In this document: in pieces, positions 31,350 through 40,881 of the stretch
Position numbering within the stretch: position 1 is the stretch's first letter
Layout of the letters: each line of letters starts with the position of its first letter
DNA from: Bacteroidales bacterium
Lineage (GTDB): Bacteria; Bacteroidota; Bacteroidia; Bacteroidales; Marinilabiliaceae
Reading direction: 5' to 3'
Assembly: GCA_022361295.1 (NCBI GenBank)
Contig: JAKSBD010000372.1
Span: 1-46,897 of the forward strand
Length of the DNA stretch: 46,897 nucleotides
Notes under the pieces: generated by a model
What the model was told of the DNA's origin: nothing
What the model saw: the letters and a program-made list of their open reading frames with translations, nothing else
Databases searched by the model: none
Translations under genes and position numbers: made by a program

Positions 31350-31675
31350 TGGAATTATCTGAAGCTCAAAAGCAGGTTGATGAATGGATTAAGACCTTTG
31401 GAGTTCGCTACTTTAGCGAGTTGACCAATATGGCAATACTAACTGAAGAGGTAGGTGAATTGGCCAGTATAATTGCACGAAAATATGGTGATCAATCTTT
31501 TAAAAAATCGGACTTAGAAGCTAATATGGCTGATGAAATGGCTGATATATTATGGGTTTTGATTTGCCTTGCTAACCAAACTGGGGTTAATCTTGAAGAA
31601 GCTTTCGTAAAAAATATGGCCAAAAAAACAGAGCGAGATAATAAAAGGCATTTAAATAACGATAAACTTAAATAA
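31349..31675 (+). CDS. MazG-like nucleotide pyrophosphohydrolase
   Basis: TNMAILTEEVGELASIIARKYGDQ...ANMADEMADILWVLICLANQTGVNLEEAFVKNMAKKTERD. Confidence 0.9.
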   Translation: MELSEAQKQVDEWIKTFGVRYFSELTNMAILTEEVGELASIIARKYGDQSFKKSDLEANMADEMADILWVLICLANQTGVNLEEAFVKNMAKKTERDNKRHLNNDKLK

Positions 31676-31723
31676 CGATAACCAGCTGATGGCGAATAGC
31701 TAACAGCTTTAAGCTTTTACAAT

Positions 31724-32614
31724 ATGGAAGGATTATTGGATAAGTTCAAATTTACGATTTCAGATGAGCAAATTGCCCAGGGTATAGAGAGTGCGAAGCT
31801 GGAAGCAAATGCATTACTACAAGATAAGGAAGTATTGCGACTCTTATTTAATTGTATTGATCTTACATCTTTAAACACAGAGGATTCTGCTGACGGAATT
31901 AGGGAGTTTGTGGAGAAAGTGAATGGCTTACCTGTACATTTTGATTTTGTTCCACAAGTTGCTGCCATGTGTGTATATCCTGCTTTTGCAGCGGTTTTAA
32001 AAAGTGGTTTGAAGGATAAAAATATCGGACGTGCCGTTGTTTCAGCGGGTTTTCCTTCATCTCAAACTTTTCTTGATGTGAAAAAGTTGGAAACTCAACA
32101 TGCTGTAGATTTTGGAGCGACTGAAATTGATATTGTACAGTCGGTTGGCGAATTTATTGAAGGCAACTATGAGTTTGTAGGAGAGGAGATAAAAGGTATT
32201 AAAAGTGTAATGGGTGACGCGCATCTTAAGGTTATCCTTGAGTCAGGTACTTTTGACAAACAGGAAGATGTATGGTTTTCTGGTATTATAGCTATGGAAT
32301 ATGGCGCAGACTTCATTAAAACATCTACAGGTAAACAGCAACCGGCAGCAACTTTTGAAGCGGCTTATACCATGCTTTCGGCCATTAAAATGTTTCATAA
32401 AGAAACAGGAAAGAAAATTGGATTTAATCCTGCGGGTGGAATATCTACAGCCAAGGATGCTTTGATATACTACTGCCTGGTTAAGCAAATTTGTGGGGAA
32501 GAATGGTTGAATAACAAATTATTCAGAATAGGAGCCAGCCGTCTTGCAAATAACTTGCTGAGTGATGTTTTTGAACTGGAAAATGGCTATAGAAAAGAAA
32601 TAAAGTACTTCTAA
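31724..32614 (+). CDS. deoC: Deoxyribose-phosphate aldolase
   Basis: CVYPAFAAVLKSGL; VSAGFPSSQTFLDVK; ATEIDIVQSVGEFIEGNY; LKVILESGT; ADFIKTSTGK; GFNPAGGIST. Confidence 0.94.
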   Translation: MEGLLDKFKFTISDEQIAQGIESAKLEANALLQDKEVLRLLFNCIDLTSLNTEDSADGIREFVEKVNGLPVHFDFVPQVAAMCVYPAFAAVLKSGLKDKNIGRAVVSAGFPSSQTFLDVKKLETQHAVDFGATEIDIVQSVGEFIEGNYEFVGEEIKGIKSVMGDAHLKVILESGTFDKQEDVWFSGIIAMEYGADFIKTSTGKQQPAATFEAAYTMLSAIKMFHKETGKKIGFNPAGGISTAKDALIYYCLVKQICGEEWLNNKLFRIGASRLANNLLSDVFELENGYRKEIKYF

Positions 32615-32635
32615 TCAGAAGCCAGATTTATAAAA

Positions 32636-32684
32636 AAACGCTTCTTATTTCCTTTGATAGTGAGATAAGAAGCGTTTCTTTTTT
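32636..32684 (+). terminator. Terminator after deoC (convergent with polyprenyl synthetase gene)
   Basis: 13-bp perfect stem AAACGCTTCTTAT (32636-32648) / ATAAGAAGCGTTT (32665-32677) followed by CTTTTTT. Confidence 0.85.
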
Positions 32685-32697
32685 ATATAGTAGGATA

Positions 32698-33672
32698 TTA
32701 CTTTTTACGCTTGAGCGTGTAATCAACCATTGTTAACAAGGCTGTTTTAGCATCAGAATCTTCATAATTATTTAAGGTATCTTTTGCTCTTTGCGCATAT
32801 GCTTCCATTTGCTCATTGGCGTATTCGATACCACCGTTGGCCTTAACAAAGGCTATTATTTCCTGAACTTTCTTTTCATTTTTATGATGGCGGCGAATCA
32901 TTCGAAGTATGCGACGTTGTTCGATCTTATCTACATTATTAAGCGCATAAATCAATGGTAATGTTAATTTCTTCTCTTTTATATCATTACCAGTAGGCTT
33001 TCCAATTAAACCATTTTGCTCATAGTCAAATAAGTCGTCACGAATTTGAAATGCAATACCAAGGTTTTCTCCAAAATCGGCCATACTCTGAAATTTATCG
33101 CCGTTAGCGCCTACCGACAGGGCACCTGCTTTAGTGCAAGCGGCAATTAGAGTCGCAGTTTTCTTTCTGATAATTTCGTAATAAACCTCTTCTGTAATAT
33201 CCAGTTTGCGCGATTTTTCAATTTGAAGCAATTCGCCTTCGCTCATTTCTGTAACAGCTTCTGAAACTACTTTTAATACACCAATTTGGTCTGTTTTTAA
33301 TGATAAGCTTAATCCTTTCGATAGAAAGAAATCACCTACTAAGACCGCAATTTTTGATTTCCACAGGGCGTTAATGCTAAAAAAACCGCGTCTTTGATAG
33401 GTTTCATCCACTACATCATCATGAATAAGAGTTGCGGTGTGTAATAGTTCTATAAGTGTAGCTGAAATATAACTGGCTTCTGATATTTCTCCATTTAATT
33501 TTGCTGTTAAAAAAACCAGCATTGGACGCATCTGTTTCCCTTTACGGCGCAGAACGTAATTTGTAATAATATCAAGAAGAGGAATCTTAGACTTTAATTG
33601 CTCCTTAAAAAAAGGCTCAAACTGCTTCATTTCCTCCTTTATAGGAGCCTTTATAATTGATGTATCTGACAT
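32698..33672 (-). CDS. Polyprenyl synthetase family protein
   Basis: RRKGKQMRPMLVFLTAKL; LLHTATLIHDDVVDETYQRRG; GIAFQIRDDLFDYEQNGLIGKPTGNDIKEKKLTLPLIYAL. Confidence 0.95.
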   Translation of the reverse strand: MSDTSIIKAPIKEEMKQFEPFFKEQLKSKIPLLDIITNYVLRRKGKQMRPMLVFLTAKLNGEISEASYISATLIELLHTATLIHDDVVDETYQRRGFFSINALWKSKIAVLVGDFFLSKGLSLSLKTDQIGVLKVVSEAVTEMSEGELLQIEKSRKLDITEEVYYEIIRKKTATLIAACTKAGALSVGANGDKFQSMADFGENLGIAFQIRDDLFDYEQNGLIGKPTGNDIKEKKLTLPLIYALNNVDKIEQRRILRMIRRHHKNEKKVQEIIAFVKANGGIEYANEQMEAYAQRAKDTLNNYEDSDAKTALLTMVDYTLKRKK

Positions 33673-33797
33673 ATAAGCTTTGTTCTAATACCAATCATTT
33701 TCGATGGATGCCAAATTTAATTATTATTCAGGATTTTTATCCATCATATTGATATTATCTAAATATTTAAATATTTTTGCCCGTTCGTAATACTAAT

Positions 33798-33820
33798 ATA
33801 ACAAGATAGTTATATATTTG
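33798..33820 (+). promoter_or_regulatory. Candidate promoter/operator of the ArsR-family gene
   Basis: Inverted repeat ATAAC-N6-GTTAT (33798-33813) abutting TATATTTG (33813-33820), a TAnnTTTG -7 box. Confidence 0.4.
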
Positions 33821-33851
33821 TATTTATAAGTATTTTATTTAGATAAGCTCA

Positions 33852-34157
33852 ATGATGAAGATTAAAGATTTAGATACGGAGATGCTGGACAGGGCAGCAG
33901 GAATGCTTAAAGCAATTGCTCACCCAATGCGTATCGCTATTTTAAGCCATTTGGAAGATGGTAGTAAATTGACTGTCACTGAAATTCATAAATTGCTGAA
34001 AATTGAACAATCAACCACATCTCATCATTTAGGAATTTTAAAGGATAAGGGAGTATTAGCCAGTGAACGTCAAGGGAAGAATACTTTTTATTACCTTAAA
34101 CACAATAGTTTACGCAATATTGTTGATTGCGTAAGTAAGTGTACAATAGTAAAGTAA
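33852..34157 (+). CDS. ArsR/SmtB family HTH transcriptional regulator
   Basis: LKAIAHPMRIAILSHLEDGSKLTVTEIHKLLKIEQSTTSHHLGILKDKGVLASERQGKNTFYYLKH; C-terminal CVSKC. Confidence 0.93.
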   Translation: MMKIKDLDTEMLDRAAGMLKAIAHPMRIAILSHLEDGSKLTVTEIHKLLKIEQSTTSHHLGILKDKGVLASERQGKNTFYYLKHNSLRNIVDCVSKCTIVK

Positions 34158-34216
34158 CAAAGTAAGAAGTTGATGATATTAAGGCTGATTTATTCAGTCT
34201 TTTTTTTTAAGTGAAG

Positions 34217-34666
34217 ATGGCAAAGATACGATTGACAAAGGAGTTTAGATTTGAGATGGCGCATGCCTTATGGAACTACGATGGTTTATGTAAGAACCTG
34301 CATGGACATTCATACATTTTGAATGTTACGGTAATAGGCGAGCCTATTGCAGATGAAGGTAATCCAAAGTTAGGCATGGTAATGGATTTTGGTGACTTAA
34401 AGCAAATTGTCAATGAAGAAATAGTAGATAAGCTTGATCATGCAGTTGTACTCAGTAAAAACGCCCCTTCGGAGCAGTTACTGGCATTACCTCAAATGGG
34501 AGAACGTCATGAAATAGTGGATTATCAGCCTACATGTGAGAACATGCTGATTGATTTTGCTGAACGAATCCGAAAGCGTTTACCTGACAATATTCAACTA
34601 TTCAGTTTAAAACTAAATGAAACAGCCACCAGTTATGCCGAATGGTATGCCACTGATAATGAATAA
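34217..34666 (+). CDS. 6-carboxytetrahydropterin synthase (QueD-like)
   Basis: FRFEMAHALWNYDGLCKNLHGHSYILNVTVIG...GMVMDFGDLKQIVNEEIVDKLDHAVVL; PTCENM. Confidence 0.92.
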   Translation: MAKIRLTKEFRFEMAHALWNYDGLCKNLHGHSYILNVTVIGEPIADEGNPKLGMVMDFGDLKQIVNEEIVDKLDHAVVLSKNAPSEQLLALPQMGERHEIVDYQPTCENMLIDFAERIRKRLPDNIQLFSLKLNETATSYAEWYATDNE

Positions 34667-34710
34667 GAAGAGCTGATAGCAATATTTATATTGCCATAAG
34701 ATTTACCCGC

Positions 34711-34757
34711 AAATCCACAAAGAACACAGGAATATTACTGATGTTCTTTGTGGATTT
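34711..34757. repeat. 16-bp perfect inverted repeat, intergenic
   Basis: AAATCCACAAAGAACA (34711-34726) / TGTTCTTTGTGGATTT (34742-34757), 15-nt loop, no T tract. Confidence 0.8.
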
Positions 34758-34898
34758 GTGGTTTAGACATAGGCATTACGAGAGGTAATTAAATCATGCC
34801 TGCCATGTATTGTTTGCTGTGGGCAGTAAATTAGCTATCCGTGATCAGGTAACAGCCGGAAGCTTTTTTTATCTTTAGCAAAAAAACACAACATAGCT

Positions 34899-37676
34899 AT
34901 GGCAGAAGAAAAGAAGGATTTGTATTTGTTAGATGCTTATGCATTAATATTCAGGGCGTATTATGCATTTATTCGTAACCCTCGCATTAATTCCAAAGGA
35001 TTTAATACCTCCGCCATATTTGGTTTTACCAACTCATTATTGGAAATATTAACCAAGGAAAATCCTTCGCATATTGCTGTTGTTTTTGATCCGCCGGGAC
35101 CCAATTTTCGTCACGAGGAGTTTCCTGAATACAAGGCCAACCGAGATGCTACACCAGAAGATATAAAAGCATCTGTTCCATATATCAAGCAATTTATTGA
35201 AGCGATGAATATTCCGGTTATTGTCAAAGATGGTTTTGAAGCCGATGATGTGATTGGTACGTTGTCGGCTAAGGCGTCACAAGCCGGATTTAAGACATTT
35301 ATGGTAACGCCAGATAAAGACTATGCTCAGCTGGTTAAAGACAATGTGTTTATGTACAAACCACGAAGCAAAGGTGGTGGAATAGACATTTGGGGTATCG
35401 ATGAAGTGAAAGAGAAATTTGATATTGAAAATCCTCTACAGGTGATTGATATTCTTGCTCTTTGGGGGGACGCAGCTGATAATATTCCAGGATGCCCTGG
35501 AGTAGGAGAAAAGCGTGCTAAAGACCTTATTAGAGCATACGGAAGTATACCGGGTATTTATGAGCATATTGAAGAGTTGAAAGGAAAGCAGAAGGAGAAT
35601 ATGATCAATTTCCGCGAACAGGTTGAATTATCATATCGCCTTGCAACAATCAGATTGGATGTACCTGTTGAGTTGGACGTAGACGCTTTGAAGAAAGATA
35701 AACCAAATATGGATGCCATCAATCAATTGTTTGATGAGCTGGAGTTTAAAAATCTGATATCACGGATTAATTCTCTATACGGCACTAAACCGGTACAGGG
35801 TGATTTATTTGGCATGGCAGCGACATCAGCCGAAGAAGTTGTTGAAGAGACCTATACATCCCGACAATCCTTAAAAAATATCGTTCATCATTACTACCTG
35901 GTAGATAATGATCAAAAGCTGGCTTCTTTAAGGGCAGAATTAAGCACTAAAAAGCAATTTTGTTTTGACACTGAAACAACATCTGTCAATGCAATGGAGG
36001 CTGAATTAGTTGGTATGTCATTCTCATGGAAAGCCAACGAGGCATACTATGTACCTGTAATGAATAATGGATTGGTTAACAGTTCTGTTATCTCATCATT
36101 TAAAGCTGTTTTTGAAGATACTAAAACAACTAAAATAGCGCAGAATCTTAAATACGATTTACTGGTATTGAAAAACTATGGTATTGATGTAAAAGGAGCT
36201 TTTTTCGACACTATGGTGGCGCATCACTTGTTGTACCCGGGTTTGAAGAACGGCATGGATTTTATGGCTGAAACATACCTGAATTATTCGCCAATATCCT
36301 ACGAGTCGATAGTTGGACCGAAAGGGAAGAAACAAAAGAACATGCGTGATATTGCCCAGGAAAACATTCTTGATTATGCCGCTGAGGATGCAGATATAAC
36401 ACTTCAGTTAGCTGAAAAATTCCAGGAAGAACTAAAAGGTAGCGATGTTGAAAAGCTTTTCTATAATATTGAAATGCCTTTGATTGATGTTCTCGCCAAT
36501 ATGGAGTTTGAAGGTGTTAAACTTGACGATGGGGCTTTAAAAGACTTTGCTGGAAAATTAAGGGAGCAAATCATAGCTTTAGAGAAAAAGATTGAAGAAC
36601 TGGCTGGTATGCCATTTAATATTTCAAGTCCAAAGCAGGTGGGAGAAGTCCTGTTTGAGCTTTTGAAAATTGATGCAAAAGCTAAGAAAACCAAAAGTGG
36701 CCAATACAGTACTGGTGAAGAGATTCTGCAAAAACTAAAAGACAAACACGATATTATACCGGCTATTCTTGAATATCGTGGTTTGGTAAAATTATTGAAT
36801 ACCTATGTGGAAGCTTTACCAAAACTTATAAATGAGAAAACCGGTAAGATACATACAAGCTATAGTCAGGCCACAGTGGTAACCGGACGGTTAAGTTCTA
36901 ATAACCCTAACCTCCAGAATATTCCGATACGCGACGAAAACGGTAAAGAGATTCGGAAGGCCTTTACTGCATCTGATGATGAGCATGTGTTCTTATCGGC
37001 TGACTACTCGCAGGTTGAGTTGCGTCTGATGGCTCATTTCAGCAAAGACAAACATTTGATTGACGCTTTTAATCGTGGAGAAGATATTCATGCGGCAACT
37101 GCTTCAAAAATATTTAAGGTACCGTTGGAGGAGGTAACAAGTGATATGCGTCGTAAAGCCAAAACGGCCAACTTTGGTATTATCTACGGTATTTCTGCTT
37201 TTGGATTAGCTGAGCGCCTTACAATATCACGTAAAGAAGCCAAAGAGATAATTGATGGATATTTTGAGAGTTTCCCCGGTGTGAAGGAGTTTATGGACGG
37301 CAGTGTCGCCAAAGCACGTGAAAATAACTATGTTGAAACGATGTTTGGACGTAAGCGTAATCTGAGTGATATTAACTCGCGTAATGGTGTTGTACGCGGA
37401 ATGGCAGAAAGAAATGCTATTAACGCGCCAATTCAGGGCACTGCAGCAGATATTATTAAACAGGCTATGGTGAACATCCAAAAACGTTTTGAAGATGAAA
37501 ATATCGCCTCTAAAATGATTCTTCAGGTGCATGATGAATTAAACTTTGATGTGATTAAGTCGGAGGAGGAGCAGGTGAAAAGCATTGTAAAAGAGGAAAT
37601 GGAAAATGCAATCAGCTTATCTGTGCCCTTTGATGTTGATATGGGTGTTGGTGTTAATTGGTTGGAAGCACATTAG
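34899..37676 (+). CDS. polA: DNA polymerase I
   Basis: LYLLDAYALIFRAYYAFI (5'-nuclease); 3'-5' exonuclease-like FCFDTETTSVN; SADYSQVELRLMAHFSKDKHLIDAFNRGEDIHAATA; VHDELNFDV. Confidence 0.98.
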   Translation: MAEEKKDLYLLDAYALIFRAYYAFIRNPRINSKGFNTSAIFGFTNSLLEILTKENPSHIAVVFDPPGPNFRHEEFPEYKANRDATPEDIKASVPYIKQFIEAMNIPVIVKDGFEADDVIGTLSAKASQAGFKTFMVTPDKDYAQLVKDNVFMYKPRSKGGGIDIWGIDEVKEKFDIENPLQVIDILALWGDAADNIPGCPGVGEKRAKDLIRAYGSIPGIYEHIEELKGKQKENMINFREQVELSYRLATIRLDVPVELDVDALKKDKPNMDAINQLFDELEFKNLISRINSLYGTKPVQGDLFGMAATSAEEVVEETYTSRQSLKNIVHHYYLVDNDQKLASLRAELSTKKQFCFDTETTSVNAMEAELVGMSFSWKANEAYYVPVMNNGLVNSSVISSFKAVFEDTKTTKIAQNLKYDLLVLKNYGIDVKGAFFDTMVAHHLLYPGLKNGMDFMAETYLNYSPISYESIVGPKGKKQKNMRDIAQENILDYAAEDADITLQLAEKFQEELKGSDVEKLFYNIEMPLIDVLANMEFEGVKLDDGALKDFAGKLREQIIALEKKIEELAGMPFNISSPKQVGEVLFELLKIDAKAKKTKSGQYSTGEEILQKLKDKHDIIPAILEYRGLVKLLNTYVEALPKLINEKTGKIHTSYSQATVVTGRLSSNNPNLQNIPIRDENGKEIRKAFTASDDEHVFLSADYSQVELRLMAHFSKDKHLIDAFNRGEDIHAATASKIFKVPLEEVTSDMRRKAKTANFGIIYGISAFGLAERLTISRKEAKEIIDGYFESFPGVKEFMDGSVAKARENNYVETMFGRKRNLSDINSRNGVVRGMAERNAINAPIQGTAADIIKQAMVNIQKRFEDENIASKMILQVHDELNFDVIKSEEEQVKSIVKEEMENAISLSVPFDVDMGVGVNWLEAH

Positions 37677-37759
37677 AGTTTTATAAGTTCAAAGCTCAGG
37701 GTTCAAGGGATTAAATAAAATGATCAATAAAAAATCAACAATAATTAATTACCAAAGCT

Positions 37760-37984
37760 ATGTGGATCAAAACAAAAGACAAAAAGACGCTTGTAAATGT
37801 GTCGAGAGTAAGCATTGAAAAATCCTTTGGAAAGTATCATTTAACTGGAACGATAATTGGTCAGGGTAGTTTTGATGCTGCTGAAGAAATTGGTAAATAC
37901 GAGTCACAAGCGCTGGCCGAGACAGAATTAAAGGCCATTGAAAACTGTATAAGAAACGGAGAGAATTTTTATGAGATGAAGTGA
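37760..37984 (+). CDS. Small hypothetical protein (74 aa)
   Basis: ORF MWIKTKDKKTLVNVSRVSIEKSFGKYHLTGTIIGQGSF... followed by a terminator ~90 bp downstream. Confidence 0.6.
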   Translation: MWIKTKDKKTLVNVSRVSIEKSFGKYHLTGTIIGQGSFDAAEEIGKYESQALAETELKAIENCIRNGENFYEMK

Positions 37985-38071
37985 TATGTTTGTCAGGATG
38001 TCTTTGTTTTCATGATATGAAAAATGATAGGACTCAATTTAATGGATTGTATTAAACTAAATGCTATACAT

Positions 38072-38108
38072 GACCTAAACGCTCTAAAAGCCTTTAGGTC
38101 TTTTTTTT
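38072..38108 (+). terminator. Rho-independent terminator
   Basis: GACCTAAA (38072-38079) / TTTAGGTC (38093-38100) followed by eight T. Confidence 0.85.
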
Positions 38109-38200
38109 ATACTATTTGTTCAAAAGAGCATTAAATCAACAAATCATAACTGGCATATCCTGATATTTTACGATATTACATCAATCAAACCAGCTGTTTT

Positions 38201-39373
38201 ATGAATGAAGCGATTAGTATAGGTGTTTTTGATGTGATCATTTTCCTCGGGGTAGTACAGGGCATTTTTTTGTCATTCATGTTGCTAAAAAGGGGTAGAC
38301 AGGAGAATCAGGCCAACCTGCTGCAGGGGTTATTGTTGCTTTTTTTGTCATTTACTATTCTTGAGGAGTTGCTCAATAACACCGGTTACATCGTTCAGCT
38401 TTTACCTTTTTCCGATTTTTCGGAACCCATGAATTTCACCTTTGGTCCGCTGTTTTATTTGTATTGTAAAGAAGTTATCAATCAGGATAAATCCCGGAGA
38501 AAATGGATACATCTTGTTCCTGCAGTGTTCTGGTTAATGTATATGACGTTCTACTTTATTCAGCCGGATGCACTTAAATACAACTCTTATTTAGAAACTA
38601 AGCATCCCGATTGGCAATATATTACTGTTGATCGCATTTATCCTGAAGATCCTTTAGGATTAAGAAACTATGTCAATGAAATGACTTTGGTTCATTTTAT
38701 TATTTACATCACATTATCATTAGCTTTAATATTTAATAATTTAAGGGTATTAAATCAATCTGTTCTAGCGCCAAAAAACGAAGTGCTTCGTATGTTGCGT
38801 AATACCATGTTCCACTTTCTTATCATCGTGGTAATATTTATGGGTACTAAGTTTTATTTTGGCATGGATAGCGATATAGGCAGCTATTTTATTGCTACTT
38901 ATATTTCTTTCATGTTCTTTATAACCAGTTATCAGGTAATGCAAAAATCAGTGTATTTTGATACGCCGCATTTATTTCCTGAAATTTCATTGGTCAAATA
39001 CCAGCGTTCGTCGTTAAATGAGGTCGATAAAGAGCGTATTTTATCAAAACTGAGGATCATATTGGAAGAGGAGAGTTATTATAAAAATAACCTTGTTTCG
39101 CTCTTAGGACTGGCTAAAAGTATTCATGAGAACAAACATCATGTTTCGCAGGTAATTAATGAAAAATATGAGAAGAACTTTTTTGAGTTGATTGCCTGGT
39201 ATCGAATAAAAGAAGCTTCGCAGATTTTACTTGGAGATAAAGAGAAGAAATTAACCATTGAAGAGATAGCTGACATGGTTGGTTATAATTCTAAATCGTC
39301 ATTTAATACTGCTTTTAAGCGTTATACAGGTCATACACCTTCAGAATTCAGACAACTTAATAAGAGTGTGTAA
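38201..39373 (+). CDS. AraC family regulator with N-terminal multi-TM membrane domain
   Basis: Seven or so hydrophobic segments, then AraC HTH: NNLVSLLGLAKSIHENKHHVSQVINEKYEKNFFELIAWYRIKEASQILLGDKEKKLTIEEIADMVGYNSKSSFNTAFKRYTGHTPSEFRQL. Confidence 0.93.
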   Translation: MNEAISIGVFDVIIFLGVVQGIFLSFMLLKRGRQENQANLLQGLLLLFLSFTILEELLNNTGYIVQLLPFSDFSEPMNFTFGPLFYLYCKEVINQDKSRRKWIHLVPAVFWLMYMTFYFIQPDALKYNSYLETKHPDWQYITVDRIYPEDPLGLRNYVNEMTLVHFIIYITLSLALIFNNLRVLNQSVLAPKNEVLRMLRNTMFHFLIIVVIFMGTKFYFGMDSDIGSYFIATYISFMFFITSYQVMQKSVYFDTPHLFPEISLVKYQRSSLNEVDKERILSKLRIILEEESYYKNNLVSLLGLAKSIHENKHHVSQVINEKYEKNFFELIAWYRIKEASQILLGDKEKKLTIEEIADMVGYNSKSSFNTAFKRYTGHTPSEFRQLNKSV

Positions 39374-39506
39374 TATACACAATATCAGTCTTATAGGCGT
39401 GTATTAAATGGACGGGCCGTTAATATCGAACGGCCCGATGAACGGCTCAGTCGTTTAATTGGCTATTTGCGCCCTAGATTTGTTTCGTCATCAAAAACAA
39501 ATCAAA

Positions 39507-40709
39507 ATGGAAAAGCTACCAACTACTCAAAAACAACGTTTGTATTATATCGATTGGCTACGAATTATCCTTATTGTCAGTGTTTTTTTGTTCCATATAG
39601 GCATGATCTTTAATTCTTGGGACTGGCACATTAAGAATGATGAAACTTTTGCGCACAAAAGCACGCTCTGGTACATTATGGAATACCTTGGTCAATGGCG
39701 CATGCCATTACTCGTATTGGTTTCAGGTGCAGGTACCTTTTTAGCTCTGGGGACAAAGAGTGTCAAACAATATTTATCGGAGCGTTTGAAGCGCTTATTT
39801 ATTCCTTTAACAGCTGGTATATTTATATTGGTACCTATACAGGTTTACCTGGAGCGGGCAGATCAGTATAACTCATTGATTGATTATTATCCTCACATGT
39901 TTGAAGGCATTTACCCGGTCGGTAACTTTAGCTGGCATCATTTGTGGTTTATTGCCTATTTATTCTTTATTGTATTAGTTATCTCTCCTTTTCTTAACTT
40001 TATGAGAAGCAGACGATTTAAAAGCTGTATTGAAAGTATTGCTCCGTTAGCTGAAAAGCGCTTTGGTGCCAACCTTTTTTTAATACCAATAATGTTATCA
40101 CAACTTATACTTCGACCATACTTCCCGGATAATACACATGATTTTATTAACGACTGGGCAGCAATTGCTTATTACATATTATATTTCCTGTCGGGTTATA
40201 CCATCGTGTCTAATCATCGTTTAATGAATAGTATTGAACGGCAAAAGCGCATTTATTTGACAGAATCAATACTGGCAGCAGTAGTCATGTTTGTTTTACC
40301 ATACCAGATAGAATCAGAGGCAATAGCAACACTAGTATGGCGATTAGCAAGTTATACACTGGCGTGGACTTGTGGCCTGGCTGCCTTAGGCTATGCGCGT
40401 AGATACCTGAATCATAATACACCCTTCAGGAAAATAGCTAATGAAGCAATCTACCCATTTTACCTGATTCATCAGCCGATAATTGTACTATTGGCATATT
40501 TTATAGTTAATTTGGATATTCCATTGATATGGAAAGCTATAATTGTTACAGTTTCATCATTTAGTTTAACCATTCTATTGTATTGGTTTGTGGTACGACC
40601 GTTTAATGCTGTGCGTATAATATTTGGCATGAAACCCAAGATGACATTACCATCAATTGAAGTGTCAGTAGCCGATTTAAAGCCAGAGCCACAACGTGTG
40701 AAAGGATGA
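39507..40709 (+). CDS. Acyltransferase family protein (acyltransferase_3 / OpgC-like)
   Basis: QRLYYIDWLRIILIVSVFLFHIGMIF...GQWRMPLLVLVSGAGTFLALG...NFSWHHLWFIAYLFFIVL...IYPFYLIHQPIIVLLAYFIV. Confidence 0.92.
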   Translation: MEKLPTTQKQRLYYIDWLRIILIVSVFLFHIGMIFNSWDWHIKNDETFAHKSTLWYIMEYLGQWRMPLLVLVSGAGTFLALGTKSVKQYLSERLKRLFIPLTAGIFILVPIQVYLERADQYNSLIDYYPHMFEGIYPVGNFSWHHLWFIAYLFFIVLVISPFLNFMRSRRFKSCIESIAPLAEKRFGANLFLIPIMLSQLILRPYFPDNTHDFINDWAAIAYYILYFLSGYTIVSNHRLMNSIERQKRIYLTESILAAVVMFVLPYQIESEAIATLVWRLASYTLAWTCGLAALGYARRYLNHNTPFRKIANEAIYPFYLIHQPIIVLLAYFIVNLDIPLIWKAIIVTVSSFSLTILLYWFVVRPFNAVRIIFGMKPKMTLPSIEVSVADLKPEPQRVKG

Positions 40710-40881
40710 TCCTTGTTGGCGGGTGTACAGGCTTGGTCTTAAGCGGCGGATGAAGGGAATCTTCTTTTAAACTATGCACCGAACAAATACCCGTATTAAT
40801 AAAATTACCAAATCAGCATATTAATAAATGTCTTCGATATTTTATACCTTAAGCGAATAAATTAAACCAAACCAATGTGTT

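Noticed and set aside
31681-31722. Degenerate AGCTGAT/AGCTAACAGC/AAGCTTT tract, with a similar one near 34831-34868
   Set aside because: Too degenerate and short to support a repeat element without a genome-wide search.
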